This document shows positions 13,301 through 27,500 of a stretch of 64,000 nt of DNA, one piece after another; within the stretch, counting starts at the first letter, position 1; every line of letters starts with the position of its first letter. The DNA comes from Progne subis subis (taxonomy: Eukaryota > Chordata > Aves > Passeriformes > Hirundinidae), in assembly GCA_022316685.1 (NCBI GenBank), contig JAKJHU010000023.1:3273192-3337191 (forward strand), written 5' to 3'. Made by a program: the position numbers and the translations under genes. The notes beneath the pieces were generated by a model. The model was not told the origin of the DNA, ran no database searches, and saw only the letters and a list, made by a program, of their open reading frames with translations.

Positions 13301-13832
13301 GGACTGTGACTGCATTTCCAGGAGGTGCAATGGTACTTTTGGCTACAGTGGAGACAGAACTGACAGAGATGATAAATCACTGCAAACAAGCAAAATTGTC
13401 TGCAAGTTAAGAATACAGAATGGAGCTGTTCTCACCTGCAAATTTCCATTACAAGGATGAGAGCTTTTCTAAAACATAATATTCTTGAAGGATAAAAAAG
13501 ACTGTGGTTCCCATGGTGATGAGGAAAAGGATATTGGAATGAAAATGTGGAGGTCTCTTGAAATAACTAGTAAACAAATCTGTAAAGTTGATGATATGGT
13601 GAGTAAACACAGAACTATGGTATTCAAAAGAAAGCTATCGAATCAAAAGAAAGGCACAAGATATGGGCTGTTATGAGGGTCAGGAAACACTCTGTTTTGT
13701 GGTGTTTAGATACATATGGCTTTTGTTTGTGGGAAAGCTATAATAAATTTTGAATACAAGCTATAAACTTATTTTTTACCTAGTTGCTAGAGATGGCTGT
13801 ATATTTACCTCAAATTGTTTTAGATTAGAAGG

Positions 13833-13870
<38 letters not shown>
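13833..13870 (+). repeat. Poly-A tract (38 A)
   Basis: An uninterrupted A run flanked by GG on both sides. No retrogene body was recognised upstream. Confidence 0.97.
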
Positions 13871-13872
<2 letters not shown>

Positions 13873-16397
13873 AAAAAATCCTTAATTTGCAATGAAAGTG
13901 GTTTACATTATCTTATTAAAGGCCTCTTAACTTTTCAGAAATTGCCGAAATTATGCTGCCTTTTGTATATTGTCAAATACCTTGAATCTGAATTTATATA
14001 TCCAGGATTTCAAGAAATCATAGTGATGGTATAAAGTTTAAGATCAATCTTGTATTCTTGAATGTACTAACATTTTCAATATAGCACATCCAGACTAAAT
14101 ATTGTTAAACAGATATGTTGCTGAAAGTATATTTCTATAACATATTTTAATATGTTTAACATTTTTTAATTTCAATATTTTCCCTTTCCTCCCAAGGAGT
14201 TAGTGCGGGTTAGAGAATTTATGTACATGGACTTTTAAAATAATGCTGCAGCATGGCAAATCCCCAGCTAATTTTCAAATTTTCAGACATATTCAATCAT
14301 CAGATTTGATGTCCAATCACCAGAAATTATGATCAAGTGCCAAATTTGAGGCATAATGAAAGAATGAAAAATCATTCTGTGGTTTTGCCAAAGAAATAAG
14401 ACAAATGTAATATAAATACAAAACTATTCAGTAGAAGAAAGTTATGTACTATAAGGGAAATGTAAAAATGCTTCCAGTATGGGTGAGAATGTGACCTGAA
14501 AAAGAAAAGAACAAGAAGATTGAAGAGAAGAGCAACCTGAGATCATATATCTGTATCCCTAGCTGGTCAAAAATGTCACAGATTTATCTGGGCCTTGACA
14601 ACATCAGAAAGGTGTGGTAGAAACACAGATCCCTTCTTTTAGTCTCCTACAACCTGAGGAGAGCCCTGCAGGGGGGCTGGATAACCATAGGTGGTGTATT
14701 ATGCTTTTTAACTGAAGCTGGATCAAAATGTACCCTTTAAAAAACATTAGCAACTTCCTTACTTGCCTTAGTATTCCTCTTTGAAAGATCCACTCAGCTT
14801 TGTCGGCCACTGATGGATTTAACGAGGCAGCTTTATTCACATCTTGCTGCTTGTGTGTTCTCCAGCTTTCAGGACCTCATGCAATTCCAGAGAGAGAGAA
14901 TTTAGAACTAAATCTGTCAAATGACCTCACACAGGAAATAATCCATTTTATTCAATTTCCTTTGTCATGGATTTAGCTTGAAGACTTGATATACAGAATC
15001 CTCATTTTGGTGTACTAAACAAGATCAAAGATGCCTCTGACTATTCCAAATTCCTTTGAAAAGCTAATCTGAATCATTATGCTTCAGACAACTTCTCTCC
15101 TAGGAGGCTCTTCTTTAATGAACCATTATTCACCATAGCACAGAATCTGCTCAACTGAAATAAGCCCAAGCATCTTAGAATTTTATAGCTGCTGTAATTA
15201 AGCAAACACTGTCAGACCGAACTTTTCCAAAACCATGGAATTTAATTTTTTTATTATATGTATGTATCAAATTTAGTGGATCAGTCAAGAAAATTTTCAG
15301 AAACATTTCAAATTGAGACATTATTATGTGTTGCAAAACTTAAATAGGGAACCTAACCTAATTCAGTGATCATTATGATTAAAACCACTTTTGCATTCAT
15401 TGCTTTGTTCAAGCAGAAAGAAAGAAATGGTCTTATGAAATGATAGGGCTTGATCCAGTGGAACAGAATTAAATAGAATTGAAAATGAAAGTGAATTGAA
15501 ATATTTAAGCTCCTTGTCTTTCAGCAGGTAATGCTGCAGTTAGAGGTAGCATTAAGGTCATTGGATTTCTCCTGAAAATGTCTTTGGGCAGAAGAATTTC
15601 TCTTCCGTACTCCAAACATGGTAGCTGTAGGTACTGAAACATTCAAAGTATTGTTATGAAAATATTCATAAGACTACTGCTTGAAAAGACAAGAATCCAT
15701 CTTCCATAAGAGAGTCTGATTCCATTATCTGATTTCTTTTAAGAAAACATGTAGATAAGTTTTCATGTTTATTTATAGCTGCTGCTTTCATTACATCTTG
15801 TCTTCTTATGTGCCATTTCATGCATTATGCAGGAGCAAAAATGAAATAAGGCCCAGTGAAAATTAGGCTACAGAACATGCCTTAATTTCACCAACTTAAA
15901 TCCCCTGAAATATTTGAAAAAGTGTGTATTTCGTGCTGCTGGTGAGAGAGGCATGGGTTGAGCTGGGGGTACTCAGGAGCAGGCTGTGCTTCCTGTCTGC
16001 TGAGGAGGAGGACCCCATCCTCTGGGGAGGGCACTGAAGAGACAGCATCCAGGGGATTCACTCATAGTCAGAGACTCTGTGGCAAAAAATGGAGAGTCAT
16101 GCCTGGAATATAATCATTTTTACATCCACAAGAGAGCAAAACTCAGTGGCTTTCACTCTTGCTATCCAGACAACCTTAAAATGTTACTGCATCTAGCTGG
16201 ACAGAATTTCCAGTTGCAGGTAGTTGGTGTCTCCTTTGGCATGCCTCTGATGAGGTGATAAGATACCTTTGTAGATTAACAGCGCTAGATATGACTGACC
16301 AATTCTTACAATTCCTTTTAGAAGTCTAAGGACATCCTTTAATTTTAACATTGCTATAAAATATACATTTTTTCTTTTACTTGCCTTACTTCTAGGA

Positions 16398-16399
<2 letters not shown>

Positions 16400-16436
<37 letters not shown>
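16400..16436 (+). repeat. Poly-A tract (37 A)
   Basis: An uninterrupted A run after 'ttctaggact'. No retrogene body was recognised upstream. Confidence 0.97.
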
Positions 16437-16439
<3 letters not shown>

Positions 16440-18058
16440 TCCTCCTGAACTCATATGACTCTATCTGTCCTTTTTAATCTACCCAGAATTCAAGACAATT
16501 TTATTCTTTTAACATTTGGTTTCATCACTCTTCTTTTCTGTACATTTTCTGTAGGCTGAGAACGCTCCATAAGGCACTTTATTGCAGGTATTAATATGAC
16601 ATCTGATTAATGCAGCCACCATTATAATTAAAAAACCCTTGTTCCAAGGAGATAATTGCATTTCCTTTTTTTTTTTAATTCAACTATATTAGTATATTAC
16701 CCTCTCATTTCAAATTTCCATTTTTAGTCATTAGATTCTTCTAGCAAAGTTTGATTTCTTTTCAGTTTTGAATGTTTTAAAGATTATTATTGGTCCCAAA
16801 AATTAAACAATCAAGAGAAAACTTACATCTCTATATAGAGGAAGCTGCTGTTAGTGATACTACTATAATTTTTTTTCCTAATTCTGGACTTCAGCCAAAA
16901 TCCACAAGTGGAAATGAAGTGCTGAATAGATTTTAAAAACTAATCACTTTCTGCTACATGGCAACTGATACTGAACTTTCTGAGAGGATCTGTCTGAGGA
17001 TATAGCAACCTTCACTGTAGTTTCTGTGAACAGATCAGATCGAAATAATCATTTGGGTCAATTTCTGTTAAATATAAGAACATAGCCATTGACTTTTCAA
17101 TGTAAAAGAAGTGAAGATGTTACTGAGAATGATTTCTCATCTTCAGCTGATGTTTTCTAACCATGGCTACCACTCTCAGCCAAGAATGTTGCTTCAAAAA
17201 GTATAGGGACACACAAGATATTTTGGGAAAATCTTAAACATACATAACCTCTCATGCAATCACAGAATAATTTAGGTTGGGAAATAACTCTAAGATCATT
17301 TAATACAACCCCAGCACTGCTAAGTCTACCACAAAACATGTTCCCAAGTGCAACAACTAGAAGTCTTTTACATACCTCTGGGGATGGTGGTTCAATCAGT
17401 CCCCTGGGCATTCTGTTCCAATGTCATACAACATTTTCACTGAAGAAAATTTTCCTGACATTCTCAATCTAAGCCTCCCCTGTTGCAACTTGAGGCCATT
17501 TCCTCTGCTTTTGTCACTTGTTACCTGGAAGAAGACACTGACCCCCACCTCGTCGCAAACTCCTTTCAGAGAGGTGGAGAGAGCAATGGGATCCCCTCTG
17601 AGCGTCCTTTTCTTCAGGCTAAACCCTCACAGCCCCTTCAGCATCTCCTCTTTAGACTTGTGCTCCAGACCCTTCCCCAGCTCTGTTATCCTTCTCCGGA
17701 GATGCTCCAGCCTCTCAAGGTCCTTTGTGTAGCAAGAGGTGCAAAACTGGACGCAGCATTTGAGGTGTGGCCTCACCAGTGCCCAGCACAGGGGGACAAT
17801 CACTGCCCTGCTCCTGCTGCCACACCATTGCTGATCCAGGCCAGGTGCCATTGGCCTTCCTGGCCCCTGAGCACACCTGGTTCATGTTCAGCTGCTGCTG
17901 AGCAGCACCCCCAGCTCCTTTTCCTTGGGGCACCTTTCCAGCCACTCTTCCCCCAGCCTGGAGCATTTCCTCTGGTTGTTCATAATCCAAGGGCAGGACC
18001 TGGCACTTTGTCTTCTTGAACCTCATACAATTGACTTAGGACCATCCACATAGCCTGT

Positions 18059-18475
18059 TCAGATCTCTCTATAGAGCCTTCTACCCTCCAGCAGATCAAC
18101 ACTCTTATCACCTTGCTGTTGTCTGCAGATTCTCAGGGTACTTTTGCTCCCCTCTTCCAGATTATCAATAAAGATGTGAAACAGGGCTGAGGTCATTACT
18201 GAGGCCTGGGGAATGCCACTGGTCCTGGCCTCAGCTGGATGTAACCCCATTCCCCACCACTCTCTGGGCCTGGCCCCACAGCTAGTTTTTACCCAGGAAA
18301 CAGAATACCCATCCAATCCAACAGCCAGTTTCTTCCAGGAGAATGCTGTGGGAAAGAGTGTCAAAGGCTTTACTGAATCCATATACACAACATCCATGAT
18401 CTTTCCCTCCTCCAGTGAACAGGCAGCCTTGTCATAGAAGGGGATCAGGTTGGTCAAGCAGGACCTGCCCTCCAT
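18059..18475 (-). pseudogene. CR1 reverse-transcriptase remnant
   Basis: This is the longest open stretch in the CR1 fossil, 138 codons on the minus strand. It begins MEGRSCLTNLIPFYDK, matching the CR1 segment before RT motif A. Motif A survives as DVVYMDSVKP, where the family has a DVVYLDFSKAFD-like motif. Motif B survives as SGIPQASVMTSALF, with the family's PQGS glycine changed to alanine. The catalytic FADD motif C is gone: the aligned place reads ICRQQQ before VDLLEGRR. The enzyme would be inactive, and more RT sequence continues out of frame upstream to about 18.75 kb. Confidence 0.85.
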
Positions 18476-18797
18476 AAACCCATATTGGTTTGGCCTGACC
18501 CCCAGATTTTCCTACCCATGATGGCACTCAGGATGATCTGTTCCATGTCCTTCCCTGGCACAGAGGACAGGCATCCCTCTTCTAGACCTTCTTGTAGATT
18601 GACATCACATTTGCTGAGCTCCAGTCAACTGGAGCTCCAGTCAACCTTCTTGGTTATCCATGACTGCTGGTAAATGACAGGTAAGTGACTCAGTGAGCTC
18701 TTCTTCCAGCTCCCTCAGCATCCTCTGAAACCAAAAGAGGTGTAAAAGATTGCCCCTTGGATGACTCTCAGTCTCCAAAACAGGCCAAAAGTCTGCC

Positions 18798-19160
18798 CTA
18801 CAGGAGTCCAAGGTGGCAGTTGTGCTGACCATCCTTCGTCTCTGAGAACTGAGAATTTCTGATCACAAGAGGGCCGCCAAACGTCGTGTCACCCACCAAT
18901 CCCTTTCTTACCACAAACAGCAAGTCCAGCTGAGCACTTTCCTTGGCTGGGTCCCTCACCAGCTGTATCAGGAAGGTATCTTCCACACACTCCAGGAAAC
19001 TTCTACACTATTTCCTCTCCACTGAATTTTATTTCCAGCAGACATCTGGTAAACTGAAGTCCCCCACAAAAGCAAGGACTACTGATTACGAGACTTCTCA
19101 CAGCTGGTTACAGAATATTTCATCTTCCTCTTCCTCCTAGGTGGGAGGCCTGTAACAGTT
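18798..19160 (-). pseudogene. CR1 endonuclease C-terminal remnant
   Basis: In minus-strand frames, 18,850-18,985 reads FLIQLVRDPAKESAQLDLL followed by a GLVGD motif. This resembles the end of the APE-type endonuclease of CR1 elements. About 150-200 bases upstream on that strand, another frame preserves a CYRPP-like word and a GDF-like word from the same domain. The pieces are in different frames with stops between them, so this is decayed coding sequence of the element and not a host gene. Confidence 0.75.
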
Positions 19161-19608
19161 GTGTGAATCATCCTGCTACATCTTGTGATGACAAATACAT
19201 GATCATTTTCCAGTTGTACAGTGGTTTCCAGTTCCTCTGGCTTGTTGCCCATGTGCATTATTGTAGGGGAATTTCAGCTGGGCTGTTGATCCCAACACCC
19301 TTTTGAATACCAAATTGCCCTAATTCCTGTGTGGTCTTTCTCAGGCACTTCCAGAATTCCTAACACATCAATAACGCTTGTGTCTTTACTGTTTCACAGA
19401 TCTCCATCCCCACTATGACAGCAGACCAAAAGACCTTACCAGCAACCATTCCTCAAATATTGGTGTGGTGTCCCCAGGCTTATCTTGAGAGACTTCAATT
19501 TTATCCCTTTTCTACTTCAAATCCATTTAAAGTTTTTTCACTGACCCCTCATAACTTCTGTGCACAATTCTTTTCTCTCTGAGACAGGTAAAACCCGTCA
19601 AGCATGCA

Positions 19609-22600
19609 ACCTACGCTTAAATCTCACTCACTTGTGAGAAAATTCTGACTTTGGCTTTGAAAGCCAGAGACCTCATGAGAGTTAATCTGGACAGAATCAA
19701 CAATGTCTAGATTTACTTAAATTAGCACAACAGCTAGATGATTGATGAAATTGAGGTTATAAGCATCACATGCAACTTAGAGTTTTTAATTTCCTTTTAC
19801 AACTTGAAGGTTTTTCCTTTTCCTTCTAGCCCAAATACTCATTTTTGTTAAAATCCTTCCACAGGGTTTTCTGGAAAAACACAAAACTGACATTTTGGAG
19901 GCATTGCCATCCCTGCATGAGCACATAACAAGGATCAGGACACAAACAAAAATACAAATGTCAATGTACTGCCCCAGAAATGAAGAGTCAGTCTGACTCT
20001 GAACATTTATAAATCAAAGAAGTATGAGATTATTATCCACTTGGCTCCCTCTCCTTCAGGGTACCCAGAAGCATGCCAATTAGTGCCAGCTGTGCTGACA
20101 GCTATTCATTAAGTCTATCAGGAAACTGCTCTGAGATTTAGAGGTTTCATAAATTCCTCCAAAAACATCAGAGCAGGTGCTTTACTCATAGTGGGAAATC
20201 CAAATTCTTCCTTTCAAGACAGCTCATATGTGCTTCAGTGTGGTCAATAATAATGTTTTTGAGGGCTATAAATGGCAGAATGCATTGCTTTCTTTGCTCT
20301 TATCTAATGAAGTAAAGCAGCAGGCTTTACTTACTTTACTTACTGGCAGTCGTGGCCCTGATGGTGATCCTCTCTGAATCTCACCATGGACATCCTGCAC
20401 CTGGGCATATGCTGCAATCTGGTTAAGGCATAAGTTCAGGACAAGTAACCAAAAAAAAACGACAGCAAGAACAAATTCCACTCTCAAGGATTTTCCTATA
20501 CTTCAGGCAAAAGCAGATGGGATTCTCCTCGATTCCTGCTCACCAGATAGAGAAGCCCTCAACACCAACCTGACCCTATAGAGTTCTATAGGACTGCCCC
20601 TATAGAGCCTCCTCTCATGAGGCAGTACTTGTCAGTGCAAAACCTCAACTATTTTCTGTTCTGGGATCCACTTGGATACATTTTCCCTTAGCAATAAAAA
20701 TTGCTATGGATTATTTTCATCTTTGGTTTAAGACATTAAGGATGGGAGTTTGATGCTCGATCCTCTTTCATTACTGACACAGTAAAGATGTTATTATTAT
20801 CCACATAAAGATGATAGTTTCTTGCAAGCCTTGGATCCCAATGCTTGCATTTTCCTCCAGAAAAAAGAAACTCTTCACAATGTATCCAATTTTTACTTAA
20901 TGTCTCTCCACTTATTTTATTTCATGAAATGTGAATATTTCTAATGGCATCTGTTATTTCATATATCCCTTTCACTATATATGCTTTGCATGTACTTCTA
21001 TCATGTAGCATTTGTCTTGTAAGAACATTCAAAAGGCTTGTCCATTGAAGTCCATCACAAATAATTGTTTTAATTTTTTTTTTTTAATTTCTTTTATCTT
21101 AATTACTTCCTTAAGGCAGAATGGCAAAATTGAAAATACTACTGGTTCTAGAAAAGAAGCAATAACTGATACAATCTAAGCATCTCCATCTAAGCTCATC
21201 TTCAGTTTTCTTATTTTCTTCTTCATGTTTGCGGAATCTTAGAGTCAAGACCTGGGACACAGAAAATAGAGTTTGCCTCTGCAAATAATATATGCATGAG
21301 TGATATTTTTTCTTCTTTTTCTTCCTTTTCTCTTTAATGAAGGCATTTCAATTTACTTTTATTTATTCAAATCCCCAGAAGAGGGAGTTAAACAAAGTGG
21401 TTCCCATATTGGGGTTTTGAATTATATACTTTTTTTCCCAAATCTTTCCGAATGGGACAGGCATATTCATTATTAATGACTCTACTTTCACAATCTCCCC
21501 ACTTACATATTGCCATGATCTTACACAACTTTAACTGCAATTTGTGTATGCACATATATATGCATTACATGAAATCAAGAACTACCTCATAGTGGTGATG
21601 CATTTTTTTCCCTGAAATTTTTAAATGTAAATACCTGCCATGATGTCATAGTTTCAAAAGTAACTTTGTAGCTTTGCAGGATTCACTGTAAAATTCTCAC
21701 AGACATTTACAAGAGCAGAGTCAGTTTTGTGAGACCAACACTTCAAAAGCTTTGTGAAGACTCCATGCTGTACAAATGTTTATAGGAACTCTAGGAGGAA
21801 CCCAGGGCTTTTATTTTCCCAATCTGTAATTTGTTAATGTGTTAGACTGTTCTAGCTCTGTGTTTTTTTCTCATTTTTGATGTTTATGACAGATTTTTCT
21901 GTCACTTTTCCTCAGCACTGGAAAAATAGACAACTTCAGAAAACATTTTACTATTCAGGTAAGAGCAAATTATATCTCTTTTTGTCTAGAAGTTATTAAA
22001 GCTTTGAGTTTGCCACATAGCAGATGCTTGTAAGGGACTGTGTCCAATTTATTCAACTAAGGGTAACTTCTGTCCATTTCTTGACAGCATTTATTCAACT
22101 GTATCCATGTCCTCAGGCAACATCATGTATCCACAAAAGAATTTGCAATTATTGGATGAAAACTGTGTTCCTACTGAGAAATGTAAAAACAGGAACTAGC
22201 TCTGACTGGCAATGTTTTGCTATAACCCTGAACTTTTCCACTGTAGACCAGCAAGTTTCAGCTGATCAATTTTATCTGTGAAATACTTCCTTATGCCATG
22301 AATAACGATAGCAGAGGATGGACACTTTTTAAACAACACATAGGTACTGCTGCCAAAATATCTTTTACTTAAATAAGATTGGAGTCCACATTTAATGATA
22401 AAAGTGCTTATATGTGATGAAAAGTCTTCTATAGTTGCACTGCTTTTCTGATTAGCACTTCCCACAAAATGAACCAAAAGTAATGAGTTTTATTTAACAG
22501 CTCCAAAATTATGACAGAAAATAAGATTTACAGTGCTTTAAATCTTTCTTTTTCTCCTAAAAGAATTAAATGCTTTACCTAAAACACTAAAAAAGTAATT

Positions 22601-24590
22601 TCTTAAATTCAGTTGATAGGGGACATGAGACATGAGGTTTCCAATCTTTTAGGAGCTAAAGACATAGATAAAATATCGCATCCTGACGGTCCCTTGCCAC
22701 AAGGGGAAAAAGGGCTGGGAAGAGCTGTCCAAGGCAGCTAAAAAGAGAAAAGTAGGTATTTCATTCTGGCTCTGGTTTTTTTTTTTTTTTTTCTCTTGAG
22801 CCTGATTTGAGATTATGAGCCTCGTGTCAATCCTCTCTTACACAGAAACACATGTAGCTTTTCAAGGAGAGAGAGAAGAGTGGATGGGCACTGGAATGAA
22901 GATTTTAGAAACCCTACCCCACTGCAGTCCACTTTACTCAAGCAGAGACCCTCTGCCTGTGTATCTGTGCCTGACTTGATATAAAAATATATGAAAGAAT
23001 AACTGAAGTCTCGGACCCTTCATTGCCTACGAGAGCTTAGGCGCTGATTTTAATGGAAATGGGTTTTCAGTCAGAACCAGGGAACTTTTTTTCACAAATA
23101 CATTTATTAGATTGGAATGTAGTTTACCATAGGAGGTGTCAAATGCAATAACAGAAATTTGCTTTGAAAGCTTTTTTCCATTCAGCTTCTCTCATCCTAT
23201 AAATATTTTGGTTTCCATTTCAATCAGAGACTGAGAAATTACATGTGTTAGGTGCCCTATTTGGACAAACTCGGCCTTATTAAATATCACTTATTTCACC
23301 AGATTACATGATGCAACATGATCTTTAACAACCGTGAAAATAGTGAGAAAATAGTCAGTGTATATATTTAAATATAAAGACACGGTTGGGTGCTAGGTCC
23401 AGCTGATAGGAGAATGTGGTAAAATGGCATTTATATTCTCAGTCTTATAAGCAATCAGGCACATTTCTAAAGAAATGCAACCAAATGAGGCATTTCAATT
23501 TATACTAAAAAAAAAAAAAAATTCTGTAGAGGAAGTAATAGGAAGTAATATTTTTTTTTTTAACTAACACTACTTCTGAAAACTTCATTTGTGAAGACCA
23601 TTAGTCTGACCTCATTTACCAGCAGAGAATCAACTTCAAACTGATCATAGTAGCAACTTATCTGTCATGCTCTTTTGAAATAAAAAGAACAAGAAAAAAT
23701 GGATCAAAGTCATAATTATATTAAAATATCTACATTTTTCATAATTGGTTTTATATTTTAACAAGAGAGAACAATGTAACCAATGAAGTAATTACTTGCG
23801 TCTATCTGATCCTTATTTTTGTAAGAAACAAAGTTAAACCCTGAACTAATTATTTTTAATTTCCCCTTTTACCCGGCCTTACTTTTTGGATTCTGGAGGC
23901 CCAGATTGATGTTTTCAGTGGAATAATTAAGTTAAATACTACTCTTTTCTGCATTTATTCATGTAATGGGTGTTGAAAAGAGGAAACAACAAACAAGTCA
24001 ATGAACAGACTACTGTAGAAATTGAAATCTTTCTACTCTTTTCTGCTTGGATGGTCTATCCTGGTCTGAAAGGAAATACAATTTGATGCTTTTATTAACA
24101 CAGCTTTAGCTGGGGTTTAAAGGCAACACTCTTGCTGCTCCCTTTAGCTGTGGCTAAAGGCAGTGCTGAATTTTATTGCCCTCATAGCTGCACATACATG
24201 TTAATATCAGAGCCAGGTGAGCCCTGTTTGACGTCTGAAGTGTATGTAATCTGTTTTTGTCTCAGGGACATGGTAGGGCTTTCTGAATTCAGCAACAAGT
24301 CAGTGTCCAGGGAAGTCTGGTGGCTTGAATTCTATTTACATGCTTAATAATATAGAGTGCCTCAACATGATTTCTTTGTTCAAGGATGTAAGGAATTAAG
24401 ATACAATTGTCAATTATTCAGGTCATTCAGTTTGGAACTGTTCCTGGAAACTAACTTTGATTCAGTCCTAAGTCAAAATTTAACTCTGTGAATAACTACA
24501 TACATGTATAGGTACATATATTTTATACAAATATATTCTATACATAGTTTTACATATACACATGTGGAATCATGCCTACTCATGCGCCAC
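19609..24590. other. Noncoding, no gene recognised
   Basis: A+T-rich sequence left of the strand-asymmetric block. It has only short homopolymers (for example a T run near 22,777-22,792) and small local duplications such as GGAAGTAATA near 23,535. Confidence 0.6.
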
Positions 24591-27500
24591 AGAGACTGCT
24601 GTTACCCTGGGATGACAACAAAGTATTCAACTTACTGACAGTTGCCTTTGCCCAGCCAGAACCAAGAATGAGTTCAAATCAATCATTATTCCCTGCTCCC
24701 CTAAAATTAATTCCTAACTCTGGATTAGCTTAAACGTTCCTATTGTCACTTACCCCCATTTTAGCATTAGACTTAAGGATATTTCCTGCATAGATGCTTG
24801 TGACTGTAATCTACACTGGAGCCAAATTGCCACTACAGCAGAGTACCTCATTATCCCCTTAGCTGATGGCAATACATCATTACAAACCCTTACTTTTGTC
24901 CTGTGGTATTTGAGAAACAATCTTGGCATTTCAGCTTCTGCTGAGTCCTCCAAATCTAACACCAACATCAATATGAAACTTCCAGAGGTGCAGTAAATCC
25001 TACCTGCTGTCAGAACGGTGCCACAACATTTTGCACTTTCAAACAGGCCTTGTGTGAGTCCTCCTTCCTTGCGCTTCCCAACAGGAGATTGAGGTATCTT
25101 GCCTTTAACCTCAGCCAAACCCATAATGCAACATTAAATATAATTAGCCTACAAAACTCCATGGGTTACTATCCTATCACTGAAAATCAGATTTTGAATT
25201 TTTTTTTCTGTTGATGCCTCTGATCCCAATATTAACTGCTTGAGAGGATATAGAAGTTAATGTACCAAATCAACTGCTGCTTTCAGCTCGAGAACTGATC
25301 CTCACTACACCAAAATCGTGGCCTAGTTACACCAGTACAAGTTAGGACCATAAATCATAATCTCAATTCCTGCTGACACCCAGGATATTAACTTTATACA
25401 TTTGGGAGGCTACAGACACAAACCTAACTCCCAAACTGCAATCTATCTATGAACATCAAGTATCTTTCTTTGCTTTTCGGAACTCTAACAGCCTTCCTTT
25501 TTTTGTTCAGGACTACTCCTCAAGTTAAAACTACACCATTGCAGCTCAGCCCAACCCTACAAGCTTTGTATTTTGCTTCCCTCAAAAAGCAAAAACTCTG
25601 CCCTTAGACCAGAGATGATCATATTCCTTGTTACAAAATGTAAAATTTCTGACCACAGCAATAATCTTAGCTATTGTCTCTCCTGCCCTGACCCCTGAAT
25701 CGAAACTGAGCCACATCTTCTTCATCCAGAATTTATTAAAAAGATGAAGATTTTCTGTAAATTTTCATCATCTTAGCCAAAAGGATGTAAGATGATTTAA
25801 GCAGTAAAACTATTTATTTAGACATTACTGATTCAAACCTTAATATATTTTGCTGACAAGTGAACCCATCCTGGTCCAGACTAAGTATGATACTTATTTC
25901 TTTCCACCAGAGCACTCTCACCAGCCTTGTGTGATTCAGTTACTGTATTATTTTTTTTGTCTGGATTGTACCCAAGATACAAACTTTACTGCAACATTTA
26001 AAGCAGTCCTGTGACCTAAATCCTCCTAAAATATAACCTAGACTAGTCCTCACTCTGAAACAATTGCACATCTTAGACCAGTAATTGTCTTTCTCATTTA
26101 TGATCACTATTCCCTTCTGCTTTGGTGAGTAGATGAGTATGAGGGATAAGGACAAACAAGGTGTTGTAGTTGGGACTAGCAAGATTTGAGTTAGAACTTG
26201 ATTTTGCTTTATCATTTAAGATAGCAGGAGTTGGGGGGAATGAACTTTAATATATGAAGACCTAACCTTTAAGTTAAGCAGCATTAGACATTATCTTAAC
26301 TGGTGATTGCTCAGAAGATGAACAGGTATAAACATTTAATCATGTGTAAATTGGAAAATTGTGTAGGTCTTGATTATGTGTCAAAAAGAAAAATTAGAGG
26401 GTTGTTGTTGTTGTTGTTTTTTCTTTGTGGAGGTAAGATTGCTGTTCCTATAGCTATTTACATAAATTTCCAGACAAAGTGATACAAGTGGAAAACTGAT
26501 GGGGAAAAGTTTATCTTACTAGAAATACCTGTGGCTTGCTAAAGAATAATAATCATTCTTTTACATATAAAATGACAGAGTCCAACATTTCTTTGACTTC
26601 TGTGGGAACCAGGGAGGAGCTAGATGTTTGATGGAAGGAATGGTTCCTTGATTATTTGTGAGATTGTATTTTGACAATCCAAACATTACTGCTGATTCAT
26701 TAAATATGCTTGGTTCCTGCCTTTATGAATGCTACCTGGGTCTCCTCTGAAACTGAAAATGTGAAAGAACAAGTTTCTGATCTAATGACCTGCTTGATTC
26801 TATAATGCCAGTACGACTGCTTCCAGGCCACCTGTGCCCTGTGACCAACATGAAGTCCGAGGACTGACAGAGAACTGGAGATACTGATGATAACACTAGG
26901 ATTATATCCAGCAGAATTTGGATTAGAATTTATGATTAAGGCTGGTGCTCATGACGGCTTCCCCTAGGAGGGTGGAAGTTGGTTTTTACCCTGGAGCCTG
27001 TCAGAGCAAGGGGAAAAGACTGATGTTATAAGCACATAAAAGCTACATGCTGACTCTATGTATCTGCCATTATATAGATGCATTTTGTTCTTTAAATCCT
27101 GTTACTTTTAGTCTTAACCCTAATGAAATTAAAGTGCCAACACTCATCAATCCCTAGAAGTGTCTTAAAACATCCACTCATGAAAAACTCCTACCCCAGC
27201 CTCACAGGAGTGAGCAATAAATATCCCAGTACCTTCTTGCTCTCCAGTCCTCTAACTCTAGTCTTAATCTCTTCTTGACAGTATACAGCAGAATCTGTCA
27301 CTGGCTCAAGAATTAACATTAAGCTGCACATTAGTACTGTGACTGACTTCTCTGAAAACACTCAGCCGGGACACTTTGTCAGACCAGGAGCTGTCAGGAG
27401 ATCCCTGCTGCCACTGCTAGAGCAGCAGTAAAATTTAAAACAGTGGAGACAGCTGTAAATCTTGGTACTGCTAAGATCAATAAAGGTTGTTGCTGACATG

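Larger units (their letters stand above)
11165..17257. other. Noncoding, no gene recognised
   Basis: Unique A+T-rich sequence with the 14-bp tandem repeat and two long poly-A tracts. A GC-richer patch at about 15,940-16,060 is unassigned. Confidence 0.6.
17258..19608 (-). mobile_element. CR1 non-LTR retrotransposon, antisense, 5'-truncated and decayed
   Basis: Read on the minus strand, this stretch follows the CR1 order. An endonuclease segment comes first (from about 19.15 kb), then the endonuclease C-terminus, the reverse-transcriptase N-terminus, the central RT, and a 3' UTR ending near AATCACAGAAT at 17,258. Matches recalled from the CR1 family include a GLVGD-containing endonuclease end, LRELEEELTESL at the start of the RT, a VPGK-like stretch, GRSCLTNLI, and a decayed VPQGS motif. 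Frames are broken by stops and frameshifts, and there is a small internal duplication near 18,620. It is a dead copy. CR1 copies are usually 5'-truncated, and the exact 5' limit here is approximate. Confidence 0.9.

Noticed and set aside
17483..18019. 178-codon plus-strand frame
   Set aside because: It runs through the antisense CR1 3' region. Such frames are common in the complement of CR1.
27113..27122. Telomere-like word TTAACCCTAA
   Set aside because: Only about one and a half units. Not an interstitial telomeric array.
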